From the NCBI GenBank assembly GCA_003389385.1, contig QQVM01000015.1, forward strand, positions 1 to 59,438: a DNA stretch of 59,438 bases, in the 5' to 3' direction. Positions within the stretch are counted from its first letter, which is position 1. Each line of letters begins with the position of its first letter. The DNA comes from Bacteroidota bacterium (GTDB taxonomy: Bacteria > Bacteroidota > Bacteroidia > AKYH767-A > 2013-40CM-41-45). Under the pieces are notes generated by a model. It was not told the origin of the DNA. It searched no databases and saw only the letters and a list, made by a program, of their open reading frames with translations. The position numbers and the translations under genes are program-made. This document shows, one piece after another, positions 26,312 to 35,983 of the stretch.

Positions 26312-27571
26312 ATGAAAAAAATTATTTCATTATTATCTCTTTTGCTTGTCAGCGGAGTTCTGCAAGCCGCTTATATTCTGGTTCCAATGGATCAGAGTCA
26401 GAGAAATCACCTCAAAGCATACGGGATAGCATATTTTGTGCTACAGCATGATGTAGACGTATCCTGGCTTTTAAATTACCGCGGTGGAAGTTTCTTGTTC
26501 ATCACTTCACCGAAGTTTGAACAGGAATGCACGATCAGAGGTGTTTCTTTTCAGTTATTAGCCGATGTGCAGGCGGCTTCGATCATTCAGGAGCTGGCCG
26601 ACCCTGAAGTGAACAAGGATGTGGTGAAATTGGAAAAAGCCCCCAAGGTGGCAGTGTATACTCCTAAAAGTAAATTACCCTGGGATGATGCCGTGACACT
26701 GGCAATGACTTATTCCGAGATCCCATACGACATTGTATATGATGAAGAAGTTCTTGCGGGAAAACTTCCTCTGTACGACTGGTTACATCTGCATCATGAA
26801 GATTTCACAGGACAGTACGGAAGATTCTATGCTGCATACAGAAATGCAGCCTGGTATCAGGAAGACCAGCGCAGCCAGGAAGCAAGGGCAGGCCGACTCG
26901 GATTTCAAAAAGTGTCTCAGATGAAACTGGCCGTTGCTCTTAAAATCCGCGAGTTTGTAGCTGGTGGTGGCTATCTCTTTGCCATGTGTTCTGCTACAGA
27001 TTCATATGACATCGCTTTGTCCGCTCAGGGAGTTGATATATGTGAAAGCATGTTTGACGGAGATCCGGCTGATCCGAAGATGAATACTAAACTGGATTAT
27101 ACCCAGACTTTCGCTTTCAAGGATTACAAACTCAGCACGAATCCTTATGAGTATGAGTTCAGCGAGATAGACAATCAGCCGCCACTGAGAAAAATTGTTC
27201 GTACAGAGGACTTTTTCACGCTATTCGATTTTTCAGCTAAATGGGATCCCGTCCCAACAATGCTCTGCCAAAATCACGAACAAGTGATAAAGGGATTTAT
27301 GGGACAAACCACTGCATTCAGAAAAAAGTTTGTCAAATCTGAAGTGCTGGTTATGGGAGAAACTAAACTGGAAGATGAAGCAAGGTACATCCATGGCGAA
27401 TTCGGGAAAGGCACATGGACTTTTTACGGAGGTCATGACCCGGAGGATTATCAGCATCAGGTTGGAGATCCTCCAACTGATCTTTCTTTGCATCCCAATT
27501 CACCCGGATACAGACTGATTTTAAATAACATTCTTTTCCCTGCGGCAAGAAAGAAAAAACAAAAAACCTGA
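26312..27571 (+). CDS. Exported conserved protein with amidotransferase-like fold, function unknown
   Basis: 419 residues with a signal peptide (about 1-19). The middle contains a Rossmann-like segment (K-V-A-V-Y-T-P, later G-G-Y-L-F-A-M-C-S-A) and the end has G-G-H-D-P-E-D. This suggests a ThuA/class I glutamine-amidotransferase-like fold. I recall close Bacteroidota relatives labelled 'asparagine synthetase B'. That label does not fit: there is no N-terminal Cys2 and no SGGxDS loop. A near-consensus -7 box (TAATTTAG, 26297-26304) lies just before the start. The gene is convergent with the porin gene, stops 10 bp apart. Role unknown. Confidence 0.7.
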   Translation: MKKIISLLSLLLVSGVLQAAYILVPMDQSQRNHLKAYGIAYFVLQHDVDVSWLLNYRGGSFLFITSPKFEQECTIRGVSFQLLADVQAASIIQELADPEVNKDVVKLEKAPKVAVYTPKSKLPWDDAVTLAMTYSEIPYDIVYDEEVLAGKLPLYDWLHLHHEDFTGQYGRFYAAYRNAAWYQEDQRSQEARAGRLGFQKVSQMKLAVALKIREFVAGGGYLFAMCSATDSYDIALSAQGVDICESMFDGDPADPKMNTKLDYTQTFAFKDYKLSTNPYEYEFSEIDNQPPLRKIVRTEDFFTLFDFSAKWDPVPTMLCQNHEQVIKGFMGQTTAFRKKFVKSEVLVMGETKLEDEARYIHGEFGKGTWTFYGGHDPEDYQHQVGDPPTDLSLHPNSPGYRLILNNILFPAARKKKQKT

Positions 27572-27581
27572 TCAGCAGAAA

Positions 27582-29441
27582 TTACTGGTCAAAAAATCTC
27601 CAGACAATTCCGAATTTGAAAGTTCTTCCGGGCTGAGGATAGTCAGGAGTCAGGTAATAAAATTGATGAGTGACTCCGTCAAGCAGATTTTCCATTCGAA
27701 AAAATATTCTGGCTGTCCTTATCTTAGCATTCACATGTAAATCAAGCAAAGCAGCGCCACCACTGCTTTGATCCTGCTGAAGGTAAAACAAGGCAAGGGC
27801 TGGCATATATGCTTCAGAAAAATAAGCACTGTGATACCTTAAGCTGACTCCTGCCTGAAATTGCATCGCATTTTTGAATAGCTTATCCTGGAAATAAATA
27901 GAATGCTTTAAAGTCCACTCCGGTAATGGAATTATTTCTTTTCTCCCGGTGTGTTGAAATATTACTCTGTTTTCAAAATGAATCTTTTTGTGACTGAATT
28001 TTTTAACCCCTTCAAGAATTATAATTTCATTTATTCCCGCAAACTGATGAGGCTGCAAATTCCTGTCCAGCTTCACAAGATTTTCAATGAAGATCGCTTT
28101 GCCTGAAACAGAAAATTTATATCGTGTATTTTGATATCCCGCGCTGAATTTCCTTTCACTGAATGATTCAAGATCATTTTTCCAGATAAAATGATTGGAA
28201 TTAACTTCAGAATAAATCAGATCCGGATTTTTATTCAGAATACTGGCTGCTGCGGTGACAATCCCTTCCAGTCCTGCTGTTTGTGTGATTTGAGCTTTAG
28301 CATAATATTTTTCTTTATCCCGTCCTGTAATAACATATGTCCCCGAAAAATCCAGGCCGAAACCGGTACCTGGAATGGACAAAATCAATTCAGGTTTCAG
28401 GGAAAAGTTGAAGCGGTTTTCAGTGACAAGAGTATATGACTGCAACCACTGGTGTTCAGCATGCATTCCAGCATGAACCTGAATGCTACTATTCAATTTT
28501 GGAGAATAACGTATTCCAAACCGGTTTCTGAAATCATAATAATGAATGGAGTCATAGGAGTTTTCACCTTTAAAAAAATTCTGATAATAAGAGCTGTCTG
28601 CATTTTCATCAGTATAGATGACTGATCCGCTTTCAAAATTGCTTTTGTGAATAAATGAAAGCCCTGCCTGGATTGAGTCTTCCGATAAAATTGCTTTGGT
28701 CAGTCGATAAGCTTGTCCAATGTTAAAATGATGATTGCGCAGCCTTTGATCTGCATTTCTAAGATTCTGTCCGAGTCCTTTTATATTCAGGTTGCTGAGG
28801 TCGGCAGACTCATAAATTGAATCTGACCGTAATCCTCCGTTCACTTCATTCTTTACTGCATTCCAAATAGCTGATGCTGTCAGATTGTATTTTTTATTGG
28901 GACTTTCGTACCAGGTATATCCTGCAAACTGATTGTGGAAGACATCACTGTTTACTGTATAGTCCCTGATGCCAAGTCGGTGAAAATCTATGCCTGCACT
29001 CCAGTTGGATAAAATGTTTTGCATGTGCCTGAACTTCAATTCCTGCTCTCTGAATGAACCAAGGTGATAATCTATTTGCGAGAATCTTTTATTGCCTCTG
29101 AAAAACACCAGACTATCAGGATTCCAGAGATAAATATCATACACTCGTGTTCCTGGTTTTGAATAAACGTCACTGTCTGTTTTATAATGCATAGGATTTG
29201 CAGCTGAACCAGACAAGCCAAGTGTATTGAAATTAAGTTTTTCTGCGAGACTCACTTCATGAATCCCCGACAATCCCGAGTCAGGAATCATTCCGGCAGG
29301 GGATGAAGAAAAAATTTCTGCAATGTTAAAAAAGCGAACTATAGTTGGGAGATTTTTTATCACGTTGCTTGTATCACTAGCATGCAAGCTGTAGCACAGA
29401 AACATAACTGGAATCAAAAGAAAAGATGCTCTCTGCTGCAT
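27582..29441 (-). CDS. Putative outer-membrane porin (Porin_10-like)
   Basis: 619 residues with a signal peptide (about 1-22). The body is many alternating, aromatic-rich beta strands, and the C-terminal strand ends in F-K-F-G-I-V-W-R-F-F, as expected for an outer-membrane beta barrel. Blocks such as G-T-R-V-Y-D-I-Y-L-W-N-P-D-S-L-V-F-F-R and F-S-Q-I-D-Y recall the Bacteroidota Porin_10 family. No TonB plug or TonB box is seen, so this is not a TonB-dependent receptor. Probably passive diffusion or an unknown export task. Own promoter box upstream. Confidence 0.78.
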   Translation of the reverse strand: MQQRASFLLIPVMFLCYSLHASDTSNVIKNLPTIVRFFNIAEIFSSSPAGMIPDSGLSGIHEVSLAEKLNFNTLGLSGSAANPMHYKTDSDVYSKPGTRVYDIYLWNPDSLVFFRGNKRFSQIDYHLGSFREQELKFRHMQNILSNWSAGIDFHRLGIRDYTVNSDVFHNQFAGYTWYESPNKKYNLTASAIWNAVKNEVNGGLRSDSIYESADLSNLNIKGLGQNLRNADQRLRNHHFNIGQAYRLTKAILSEDSIQAGLSFIHKSNFESGSVIYTDENADSSYYQNFFKGENSYDSIHYYDFRNRFGIRYSPKLNSSIQVHAGMHAEHQWLQSYTLVTENRFNFSLKPELILSIPGTGFGLDFSGTYVITGRDKEKYYAKAQITQTAGLEGIVTAAASILNKNPDLIYSEVNSNHFIWKNDLESFSERKFSAGYQNTRYKFSVSGKAIFIENLVKLDRNLQPHQFAGINEIIILEGVKKFSHKKIHFENRVIFQHTGRKEIIPLPEWTLKHSIYFQDKLFKNAMQFQAGVSLRYHSAYFSEAYMPALALFYLQQDQSSGGAALLDLHVNAKIRTARIFFRMENLLDGVTHQFYYLTPDYPQPGRTFKFGIVWRFFDQ

Positions 29442-29465
29442 AATTTAATTCAGCGTGAATAGCGG

Positions 29466-29473
29466 CAAAGTTA
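29466..29473 (-). promoter_or_regulatory. -7 promoter box for the porin gene
   Basis: On the minus strand this reads TAACTTTG, an exact TAnnTTTG, 24 bp before the porin ATG at 29441. Confidence 0.5.
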
Positions 29474-29542
29474 ATTATTTCATTCTTTTTTCAGAATATC
29501 TATTTGAGATTTCAATCGTTTGTCTGACAGCGATAAATGGTG

Positions 29543-29719
29543 TTATTCCTCCGGAATAATGACTGCCATGATCACATATAGCAACAAGCCGGTGCCAAAC
29601 AAAAGTACAGATGCGACGAAAAGTACACGGAAAACTGTAGGATCAATATCAAAGTAATCTCCCAGTCCGCCGCATACACCGGCAATCTTTTTATTTTTTC
29701 GGACCAGTTTTTTTTGCAT
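29543..29719 (-). CDS. Small PspC-domain membrane protein
   Basis: 58 residues if started at ATG 29719; nine extra residues are possible further upstream. PspC domain: K-K-I-A-G-V-C-G-G-L-G-D-Y-F-D-I-D-P-T-V-F-R, then one transmembrane helix (about 33-55). PspC proteins act in envelope-stress sensing in other phyla; single-domain copies like this are common and mostly uncharacterised. Divergent from the AddB-like gene with a 59-bp gap. Confidence 0.88.
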   Translation of the reverse strand: MQKKLVRKNKKIAGVCGGLGDYFDIDPTVFRVLFVASVLLFGTGLLLYVIMAVIIPEE

Positions 29720-29778
29720 TTGAATTTGTATTTTCAACGCGTTCAATTATTGTTCAAGATACTTAAAGTGCTTTATTC

Positions 29779-32604
29779 ATGCAAACTTTTCTCAGCCGTC
29801 TCATACTTGAACTGGTTGAAAAAAACAACGGTGATCTTTCAGCTCACAAAATTGTCTTTCCCACCAGGAGAGCCGGATTGTTTTTAAAGAAGGAACTTGT
29901 TAAAACTGCTTCTAAGCCATGCTGGTTGCCGGAAGTTGTTTCAATTGAGGATTTTATTCATAGTTTTTCAGGACATATTATCCCGGATGATATTTGGCTT
30001 CAATTCAGACTCTATGATGTTTACAAAAAGTATTTTCCTGCGGAAAGCTTTGACAGTTTTTATCCCTGGGGACAAATTTTACTTCGCGATTTTGATGAGA
30101 TAGACAGATATCTTCAGGACCACAAAGCTGTTTTCAAAGTTCTGAAGGATTACAGGGAAATTGAAGAGGCTTTCCAACTTGAAGAGGATGACTTGAAATC
30201 ACTGAGAGAGTTCTGGAAAATATATTTTAAAGATAGCTCAAGTCCGCTGAGATCAGAATTTATGTCTACATGGAAGCACCTCTCTGAAATCTATTCGGAA
30301 TTCAGGTGTATGCTGTTAAAAGAAAGTAAAGCATATGAAGGCCTTTCACAAAGGCTGATCGCTGAAAAAATTCTGGCCGGTCAGAATATAGACGGGATTG
30401 ATGAAAGCAGAAAATATGTGTTTGCCGGTTTTTATGCCCTCACAGCTGCTGAGCATGTGATTGTGGATCATTTCATACAAAATTACCGTGCTTCCATATA
30501 CTGGGATGCTGACACCTGGTATGTTGATCAGGAGCACCAGGAGGCAGGTACTTTTTTCCGAAAAAAGGACATGATCAAAGACTTTAAGTGGAAAGGCAAG
30601 TATTTCAGTGATTCCGTAAAGGAAGTCGAAATTGCAGGTTTACCTTTAATGATCGGACAAGCCAAATATGCTGGTGAGATTGTGGAACGCCTCTCCAAAG
30701 GACAAAACTTCAATCCTGAAAATACTGCAATTGTTTTACCGGATGAAAATCTGCTTATCCCGGTATTGAATTCCATTCCCCCTTCCGTTGAAAGGATAAA
30801 TGTGACTATGGGTTATCCTATCCGGAGCAGTCCTTCTTTTCACTTGATGGAAGCCCTGATTTCTCTGAGAAGAAATGAAAGAAAAAATGGGGGAGGGAAA
30901 AGCGAATATTATTTCAGGGATGTAATGAAAGTCATTAATCATCCGTTTATCCGTTCTATATGCGGATTTGAAATTGCTGAGTTTAAAAAATTGTACAGTG
31001 AAAATCCTCAGATCCGGATTCCATCAAACCGAATGCTCAGCAACAGATCAGAGACATTCAAAATGCTTTTCAGAGAACTGGATGACACAGGAAGAATATC
31101 TGAGTGGCTTGCAGGAATCCTGCTCGTAATTCTTAAGCAACAGTCTGATCAGAATGACAAACTTGAAGCTGAAATTACAGGAAGATATTATACTCTGCTC
31201 CGAAATCTGCAGGTTTCTCTGGAGGATGAGGATGAAGATGTTGGAATTGACACATTCTGGCAATTGTTCAGGGAGTTAAGTTCAAAAGTGAGAATTCCCT
31301 TTTCCGGAGAACCTTTGAGCGGACTTCAGGTTATGGGTTTTCTTGAAACAAGGGTGCTTGATTTTGAGAATGTGATAATGCTCTCTGTGAATGAAGATCT
31401 GCTGCCTGCATCGGGAAACAAACCATCGTTCATCCCATTTAACATACGAAAATCATTCTCACTGCCTACTTATGAGGAGCAGCATTGTGTTTCAGCATAC
31501 CATTTTTACCGTCTCCTTCAAAGGGCCTCAAAAGTGTTCCTTGTATACAATACAGAAAGCAAAGCAATTGCGGGAGGAGATGTGTCTCGCTTTATCTATC
31601 AGGTTGAGCATGAACTGGTGAACGATTACCCTGAGAATATCAGACTGACAAAGAAAATTGTCAGTTCCGGAGTTCAAAAAGATCTGGTGGATCCAATCAT
31701 TGTGCAAGGCGAGCACATTGCTAAACTGATAGAAGAAAGATACATTCAGGATGCTTCATCAGACGGGGATACGGGAAAGAAGGGACTTTCTCCATCAGCA
31801 TTCAATACTTACATCACTTGCAAGCTGAAGTTTTATTTCCGATATATCGCCAAGTTGAAGGAAGAGGAAGAAGAGACTCCTGAAGAAATTGAAGCTGCCG
31901 GATTCGGATCAATTCTGCACAAAGCGATGGAATTGCTATACAAAGGCATTGATGAACTTTCAGAATCCAATATCAATAATATAGCGGCAACTGCAGATGA
32001 AGCACTTGATAAAGCAATTGCTGAAGAATTTGCTTCAGTGAAAAATCTGGAGGGTAAGAACATCCTTCTGCGTAAGGTATTAAGGGAGCTGATAAAAAAA
32101 GTAATCAATGAAGACCGGAATAATGTTCCTGTAAGTCTGCTGGCACTTGAAAAACCGGTTAACCTGAAGCTGGAGCTCGCAAAAGGAAGATATGTGTCTC
32201 TTTCTGGAATAATTGACAGAATTGACAGAAGAAACGGAGAAGTTAGAATTCTCGATTACAAAACCGGGAATGTGGAGAGAAAGAAGTTTCCTGACATGGT
32301 GGCCTTATTCACAGATCCGAAATACAAGGAACAGTTTCAGGCTCTATTGTATGCATTTATAGTGCGGGATCATTATCCTGGATTGCCTTTACGTCCCGGA
32401 CTGATTACTCTTAAAAACATGTCGCAGGGGATATTTTTCCTTAATGGTGATGATCCGATTAGTCCCGGGATGATCAATGAATTCAGTGTGATGCTTAAGC
32501 AGCTTATCAATGAGATCATGAGTCCCGAAACATCATTTAGCCAGACTGTAGAAAAGGATAGATGCGCCTGGTGTGAATTTAAAAGCATCTGCAACAGAGA
32601 ATAG
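29779..32604 (+). CDS. AddB-like PD-(D/E)XK nuclease of recombination repair
   Basis: 941 residues. The N-terminal part resembles an inactivated UvrD-type helicase (start I-V-F-P-T-R-R-A-G-L-F-L, later V-M-G-F-L-E-T-R-V-L-D-F). The C-terminus is a nuclease of the RecB family: G-S-I-L-H-K-A-M-E, I-I-D-R-I-D, I-L-D-Y-K-T-G (motif D..DYK). Four cysteines could hold an iron-sulfur cluster: one at C-K-L-K-F-Y-F-R and three in C-A-W-C-x5-C near the end, as in AddB. It would process double-strand breaks with an AddA helicase-nuclease. No addA is adjacent here, which is unusual. A bidirectional terminator follows. Confidence 0.82.
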   Translation: MQTFLSRLILELVEKNNGDLSAHKIVFPTRRAGLFLKKELVKTASKPCWLPEVVSIEDFIHSFSGHIIPDDIWLQFRLYDVYKKYFPAESFDSFYPWGQILLRDFDEIDRYLQDHKAVFKVLKDYREIEEAFQLEEDDLKSLREFWKIYFKDSSSPLRSEFMSTWKHLSEIYSEFRCMLLKESKAYEGLSQRLIAEKILAGQNIDGIDESRKYVFAGFYALTAAEHVIVDHFIQNYRASIYWDADTWYVDQEHQEAGTFFRKKDMIKDFKWKGKYFSDSVKEVEIAGLPLMIGQAKYAGEIVERLSKGQNFNPENTAIVLPDENLLIPVLNSIPPSVERINVTMGYPIRSSPSFHLMEALISLRRNERKNGGGKSEYYFRDVMKVINHPFIRSICGFEIAEFKKLYSENPQIRIPSNRMLSNRSETFKMLFRELDDTGRISEWLAGILLVILKQQSDQNDKLEAEITGRYYTLLRNLQVSLEDEDEDVGIDTFWQLFRELSSKVRIPFSGEPLSGLQVMGFLETRVLDFENVIMLSVNEDLLPASGNKPSFIPFNIRKSFSLPTYEEQHCVSAYHFYRLLQRASKVFLVYNTESKAIAGGDVSRFIYQVEHELVNDYPENIRLTKKIVSSGVQKDLVDPIIVQGEHIAKLIEERYIQDASSDGDTGKKGLSPSAFNTYITCKLKFYFRYIAKLKEEEEETPEEIEAAGFGSILHKAMELLYKGIDELSESNINNIAATADEALDKAIAEEFASVKNLEGKNILLRKVLRELIKKVINEDRNNVPVSLLALEKPVNLKLELAKGRYVSLSGIIDRIDRRNGEVRILDYKTGNVERKKFPDMVALFTDPKYKEQFQALLYAFIVRDHYPGLPLRPGLITLKNMSQGIFFLNGDDPISPGMINEFSVMLKQLINEIMSPETSFSQTVEKDRCAWCEFKSICNRE

Positions 32605-32631
32605 AAAAGGCCTTCATTCGAAGGCCTTTTT
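32605..32631. terminator. Bidirectional terminator between convergent genes
   Basis: AAAAGGCCTTC (32605-32615) pairs with GAAGGCCTTTT (32620-32630) around a 4-nt loop. There are T residues on the plus strand after it and A residues before it, which read as T on the minus strand. It would serve both the AddB-like gene and the convergent T9SS gene. Confidence 0.88.
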
Positions 32632-32653
32632 ATAAAATTATCACTTTACCAGA

Positions 32654-35590
32654 TCATTCCACAATCAGACGAATGCTTTTGCTATGTTCAGAGCCGGTCA
32701 GGTTTACGAAATAAATACCTGACGAAAGTGGATTGATTTCAAGTATATATGTGTTATCTCCGTAAACGGCATTGATCTGCTCAGTAATTATCTCCTTTCC
32801 TGTCATATCAATGATGCGGCAGATGAATTTTTCAGTTTTGTCGGCTGTGAAGTTCATGTGTGCGAATTGTTTTGCAGGATTAGGGTACATCGTAAAGTTC
32901 AATTCATTTTGATTACTGCTGACTAAGCCTATTCCTGTAGTCGAATAATACACGTTGACCGGACTTGAACTCGTAAAACAATTGCCTCCGCTGTATACCC
33001 TTACACTGTATGTCCCTGCTGCACTCACGGTAATCGACTGTGTGGTGGCGCCAGTAGACCAAAGATAGCCGTTCGCTGTGCTGCTGGTGAGAGTGACTGA
33101 ATCGCCTGGAAGCAGGTAATTTGAACCAGAAAATACAATTGTCGGTATTGGCGGCGGAGTGCAGGTTGATTTGGTAACTACAACCGGAACAGATGTAGCC
33201 GAGCAACCGCTGGAACCTGTTATTGTTACCTGATAAGTACCCGCATCACTCACTGTAATTGCTTGTGTGGAGGCGCCTGTATTCCATGAATAAGAATTAG
33301 ATGAACTCGATGTAAGAGTAACCGTCGGGTTTGTACTGGTAAGGTGAAGGGCGCCGCTGGCACTAACCGTAGGTGTAGCAGGTGCTGTACGCATTGAAAT
33401 CACTGTGTTGGGGGACTGAGTATAGCAGCTTCCTGATGAATAAGCTCTTACCCAGTAAGTGCCGGCTGCGGTCACATCAATGCTTTGGGTAGTTGCGCCT
33501 GTAGACCACAGATATCCGGAGGCAGAGCTCGATGAAAGGGTAGTGGTGTTACCAGGGCACAGGCTCAAAGAGCCATTCACAGAAATCACAGGTGTTGGCG
33601 GGCCCGCATTGGTATTCACAACAGTGTTTGCAGATTGAGTATAACATGAACTGGAACTGTTGAAAACCCTAACCCAGTATGTACCGGCAGTGCTGACGGT
33701 AATACTTTGTGAGGTAGCTCCGTTCGACCAAAGATAAGATGATGCACTGCTGGATGAAAGTGTGACGGAATTGCCCTGGCAGATGTTCAGAGAACCACTA
33801 GCTGTGATGACTGGTGTTGCCGGAGCTGATCCATTAGTGACAACCTGGTTTGCTGATTGTGCATGACATCCGGAAGAATTAAAAGTTCTTACCCAATAAG
33901 TACCGGATGTATTTACAGTGATACTTTGTGTCGTAGCTCCGTTCGACCACAGATATCCGTTCGAACTTGACGATGATGTGAAAGTCACAGTGCTGCCAGA
34001 ACAAAGATTGAGTGATCCGTTTGTAGTGATGGTTGGAACTGATGGTGCAGTTCCAACACTGACAACTTTATTGGCAGATTGTGAAAAGCAATTTCCTGAA
34101 CTGTAGTTTCTGACCCAGTATGTTCCTGCACTGCTCACAGTGATGCTTTGTGTTGTTGCTCCGGTCGACCAAAGATATCCGCCTGCGCTGGGTGAACTAA
34201 GTGTCAGGCTTGTTCCCGGACAAATGGTGAATGGTCCGTTAGCTGTGATAATCGGTACGGGAGGAGGAGATGTGACTGACACAGTTGTGGGAAGAGAAAC
34301 AGCCGTACAAGTGCCAGACGTGGCCTGAACTGTATAAACTCCGGCAGTTGTCACGTTGATTGATTGCGTCGTGGCACCGTTGGACCACAGATAAGTGGAT
34401 GCGCTGCTTGAAGTCAATGTGACGCTGCCGCCTGCACAAAATGAGGTTGATCCGCTAGCTGATATTACCGGTGCTGCCATTGTCGTACCTACTGTAACGT
34501 TTACCGGACTTGAGGTAGCTGACAATCCTGAAGAATTGGTTACTCTTACAGTGTAGGATCCAGAACTGCTCACGACAATCGATTGTGTAGTTTGTCCGCC
34601 GGGACTCCACAAGTAATTACTTCCTGAATTCGCGCTGAGGGTAACACTGCCACCAGTGCAAAAAGTCGTTGGACCGCTGGCAGAAATGCTTGCAGTTGCA
34701 ATGGTCGTCTTTGGCATCGTGCTATACGTGAACCAATGGTAGCCTTGCAGGTTTATGTATTGCTTCCAGCTCCCGGTTTCTGCCGCGTAGTAATTGCTGT
34801 AGGTTTGATAAGGTTTAGTCAGAGGATTGTTCGCAAGCCATGGTCCCATAAAAGAGGATTCACTTGAAAACAGCGATATTACTTTTACAGAACGGTTTGT
34901 TGAGGCGATATCAATAAGTCGGTTTCTGGAATATTGGTATACATCAGAATCATCCTGACGATATGCATGAAGCAGAATCCTGTCAACTGTGTTGGCAATG
35001 TCCTGCATCTGACCTCTGTTTGGCCATCCGAGATACATTTCGGAAATCATGTTATGGGCTGCTGCAAGTGAATCAATTTTCCTCAGTTCAGATTTTGAAA
35101 ACTTGTATGCACCGGCAGTGTCGCAGGAATAGCCGTTCGGAGTAAGGTATTTGTTGCAGTACATAGTTGAAATGCTGGATGAAACCCAGAATTCGAATTC
35201 AAAGTTCAGGACATCGAATTTTTCCGTACTTAAACTCCTGCTGTTATTATAAGGAATAATGTTGTCTCTTACGAAAGAATATATTTCAGTTGCCGCCCCG
35301 ACTTCTGTGATGCCGTACTGTGTTTTCGCCCTTCTGATGAATGAGGCGAGATTGTTCTTTACTGTAGTGTTGCTGTAACTCAGTCCGCTCAGGTCGTAAA
35401 AACAGATGTACGTATAGGCATTGCCCTGAGCATAATTCAAGATTTCATTCTCAAGCGTAGCATTGCCCAGCCAGGAACTTATACTTTTCACGTACATACC
35501 CCTGACATTGTTAACCTGACTGAACGAAAACTTTGAGCTGATAAGTGCTAAACAAAAAAATACCAGAATGAATTTGATCTGTTTTTTCAT
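32654..35590 (-). CDS. T9SS-secreted GH18-like protein with eight Ig-like repeats
   Basis: 978 residues: signal peptide (1-25), a barrel-like catalytic-type domain (about 27-295), eight repeats of about 75 residues with Y-L-W-S-x-G-A-T-T-Q-S-I (about 300-885), and a type A sorting domain (about 900-978). The first domain shows eight hydrophobic strands in order. Strand 4, F-D-V-L-N-F-E-F-E-F-W (125-135), resembles the chitinase GH18 motif F-D-G-x-D-x-D-x-E with Asp changed to Asn and Glu; E133 takes the acid position. D-R-I-L-L-H-A-Y210 resembles the GH18 strand-6 tyrosine motif. Another conserved Glu is E244. Probably exported to the cell surface to bind or cut glycans; activity is inferred. 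A paralogue lies 393 bp upstream. Confidence 0.75.
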   Translation of the reverse strand: MKKQIKFILVFFCLALISSKFSFSQVNNVRGMYVKSISSWLGNATLENEILNYAQGNAYTYICFYDLSGLSYSNTTVKNNLASFIRRAKTQYGITEVGAATEIYSFVRDNIIPYNNSRSLSTEKFDVLNFEFEFWVSSSISTMYCNKYLTPNGYSCDTAGAYKFSKSELRKIDSLAAAHNMISEMYLGWPNRGQMQDIANTVDRILLHAYRQDDSDVYQYSRNRLIDIASTNRSVKVISLFSSESSFMGPWLANNPLTKPYQTYSNYYAAETGSWKQYINLQGYHWFTYSTMPKTTIATASISASGPTTFCTGGSVTLSANSGSNYLWSPGGQTTQSIVVSSSGSYTVRVTNSSGLSATSSPVNVTVGTTMAAPVISASGSTSFCAGGSVTLTSSSASTYLWSNGATTQSINVTTAGVYTVQATSGTCTAVSLPTTVSVTSPPPVPIITANGPFTICPGTSLTLSSPSAGGYLWSTGATTQSITVSSAGTYWVRNYSSGNCFSQSANKVVSVGTAPSVPTITTNGSLNLCSGSTVTFTSSSSSNGYLWSNGATTQSITVNTSGTYWVRTFNSSGCHAQSANQVVTNGSAPATPVITASGSLNICQGNSVTLSSSSASSYLWSNGATSQSITVSTAGTYWVRVFNSSSSCYTQSANTVVNTNAGPPTPVISVNGSLSLCPGNTTTLSSSSASGYLWSTGATTQSIDVTAAGTYWVRAYSSGSCYTQSPNTVISMRTAPATPTVSASGALHLTSTNPTVTLTSSSSNSYSWNTGASTQAITVSDAGTYQVTITGSSGCSATSVPVVVTKSTCTPPPIPTIVFSGSNYLLPGDSVTLTSSTANGYLWSTGATTQSITVSAAGTYSVRVYSGGNCFTSSSPVNVYYSTTGIGLVSSNQNELNFTMYPNPAKQFAHMNFTADKTEKFICRIIDMTGKEIITEQINAVYGDNTYILEINPLSSGIYFVNLTGSEHSKSIRLIVE
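32938..34693 (-). repeat. Eight-fold coding repeat (Ig-like modules)
   Basis: About eight units of roughly 215-225 bp encoding F-C/L-C-x-G-x-x-V-T-L-S-S ... Y-L-W-S-x-G ... G-x-Y-x-V-R modules. Units 3-6 are most similar at DNA level, with near-identical blocks around 33485, 33715, 33930 and 34155. This points to expansion by recombination. The seventh unit is the most divergent. Confidence 0.85.
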
Positions 35591-35924
35591 TTGCAGATTT
35601 TAATTTAATGTTTGAAGAATTCCCCTTTAACACCGGACTTCAGGTTCTGTGCTGCTAATTCTTCCCCTCAGTACAGAGCCGGAATTTTCCCTTTTTCCGA
35701 TGAATCGCCGACGAAGATAATGTGAAATGTAAACGCTGGTTCACCTGTGTTGATAACTTGTCAACAGGCCTGATTTTCAATTGTTGATATACTATCAGAT
35801 ATCGCAGGATTTCTCCAAAATCCTACCCGAAAAAACTAAAAATCCATTGTTTTTTGTACAAACTTGAAATCTGGAGGAAACATGAAAAAATCAAAAATTT
35901 AAAGGTTTAAGAATATCAGAAATG
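35591..35924. promoter_or_regulatory. Intergenic region upstream of the 978-residue T9SS gene
   Basis: About 330 bp without a gene. Two inverted repeats stand close together: CCTGTGTTGA (35744-35753) with TCAACAGG (35761-35768), and TGATA (35785-35789) with TATCA (35793-35797). They could be operator or RNA-structure elements. I find no exact TAnnTTTG for the minus-strand gene. Confidence 0.3.
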
Positions 35925-35962
35925 AAAAAAGCCGGAAACCTTTATTTGGAAAGGCTTCCGGC
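35925..35962 (-). terminator. Terminator of the 798-residue T9SS gene
   Basis: Long stem GCCGGAA-x-CCTTT (35931-35943) with AAAGG-x-TTCCGGC (35950-35962), preceded on the plus strand by six A residues. These form the T-run after the hairpin on the minus strand. It lies 20 bp past the stop. Confidence 0.88.
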
Positions 35963-35983
35963 TGTGTTTACATGTTATTGAAA

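Noticed and set aside
33918-34328. Plus-strand frames opposite the Ig-like repeats
   Set aside because: They recur with the repeat period and are shadows of the repeated coding sequence on the other strand.
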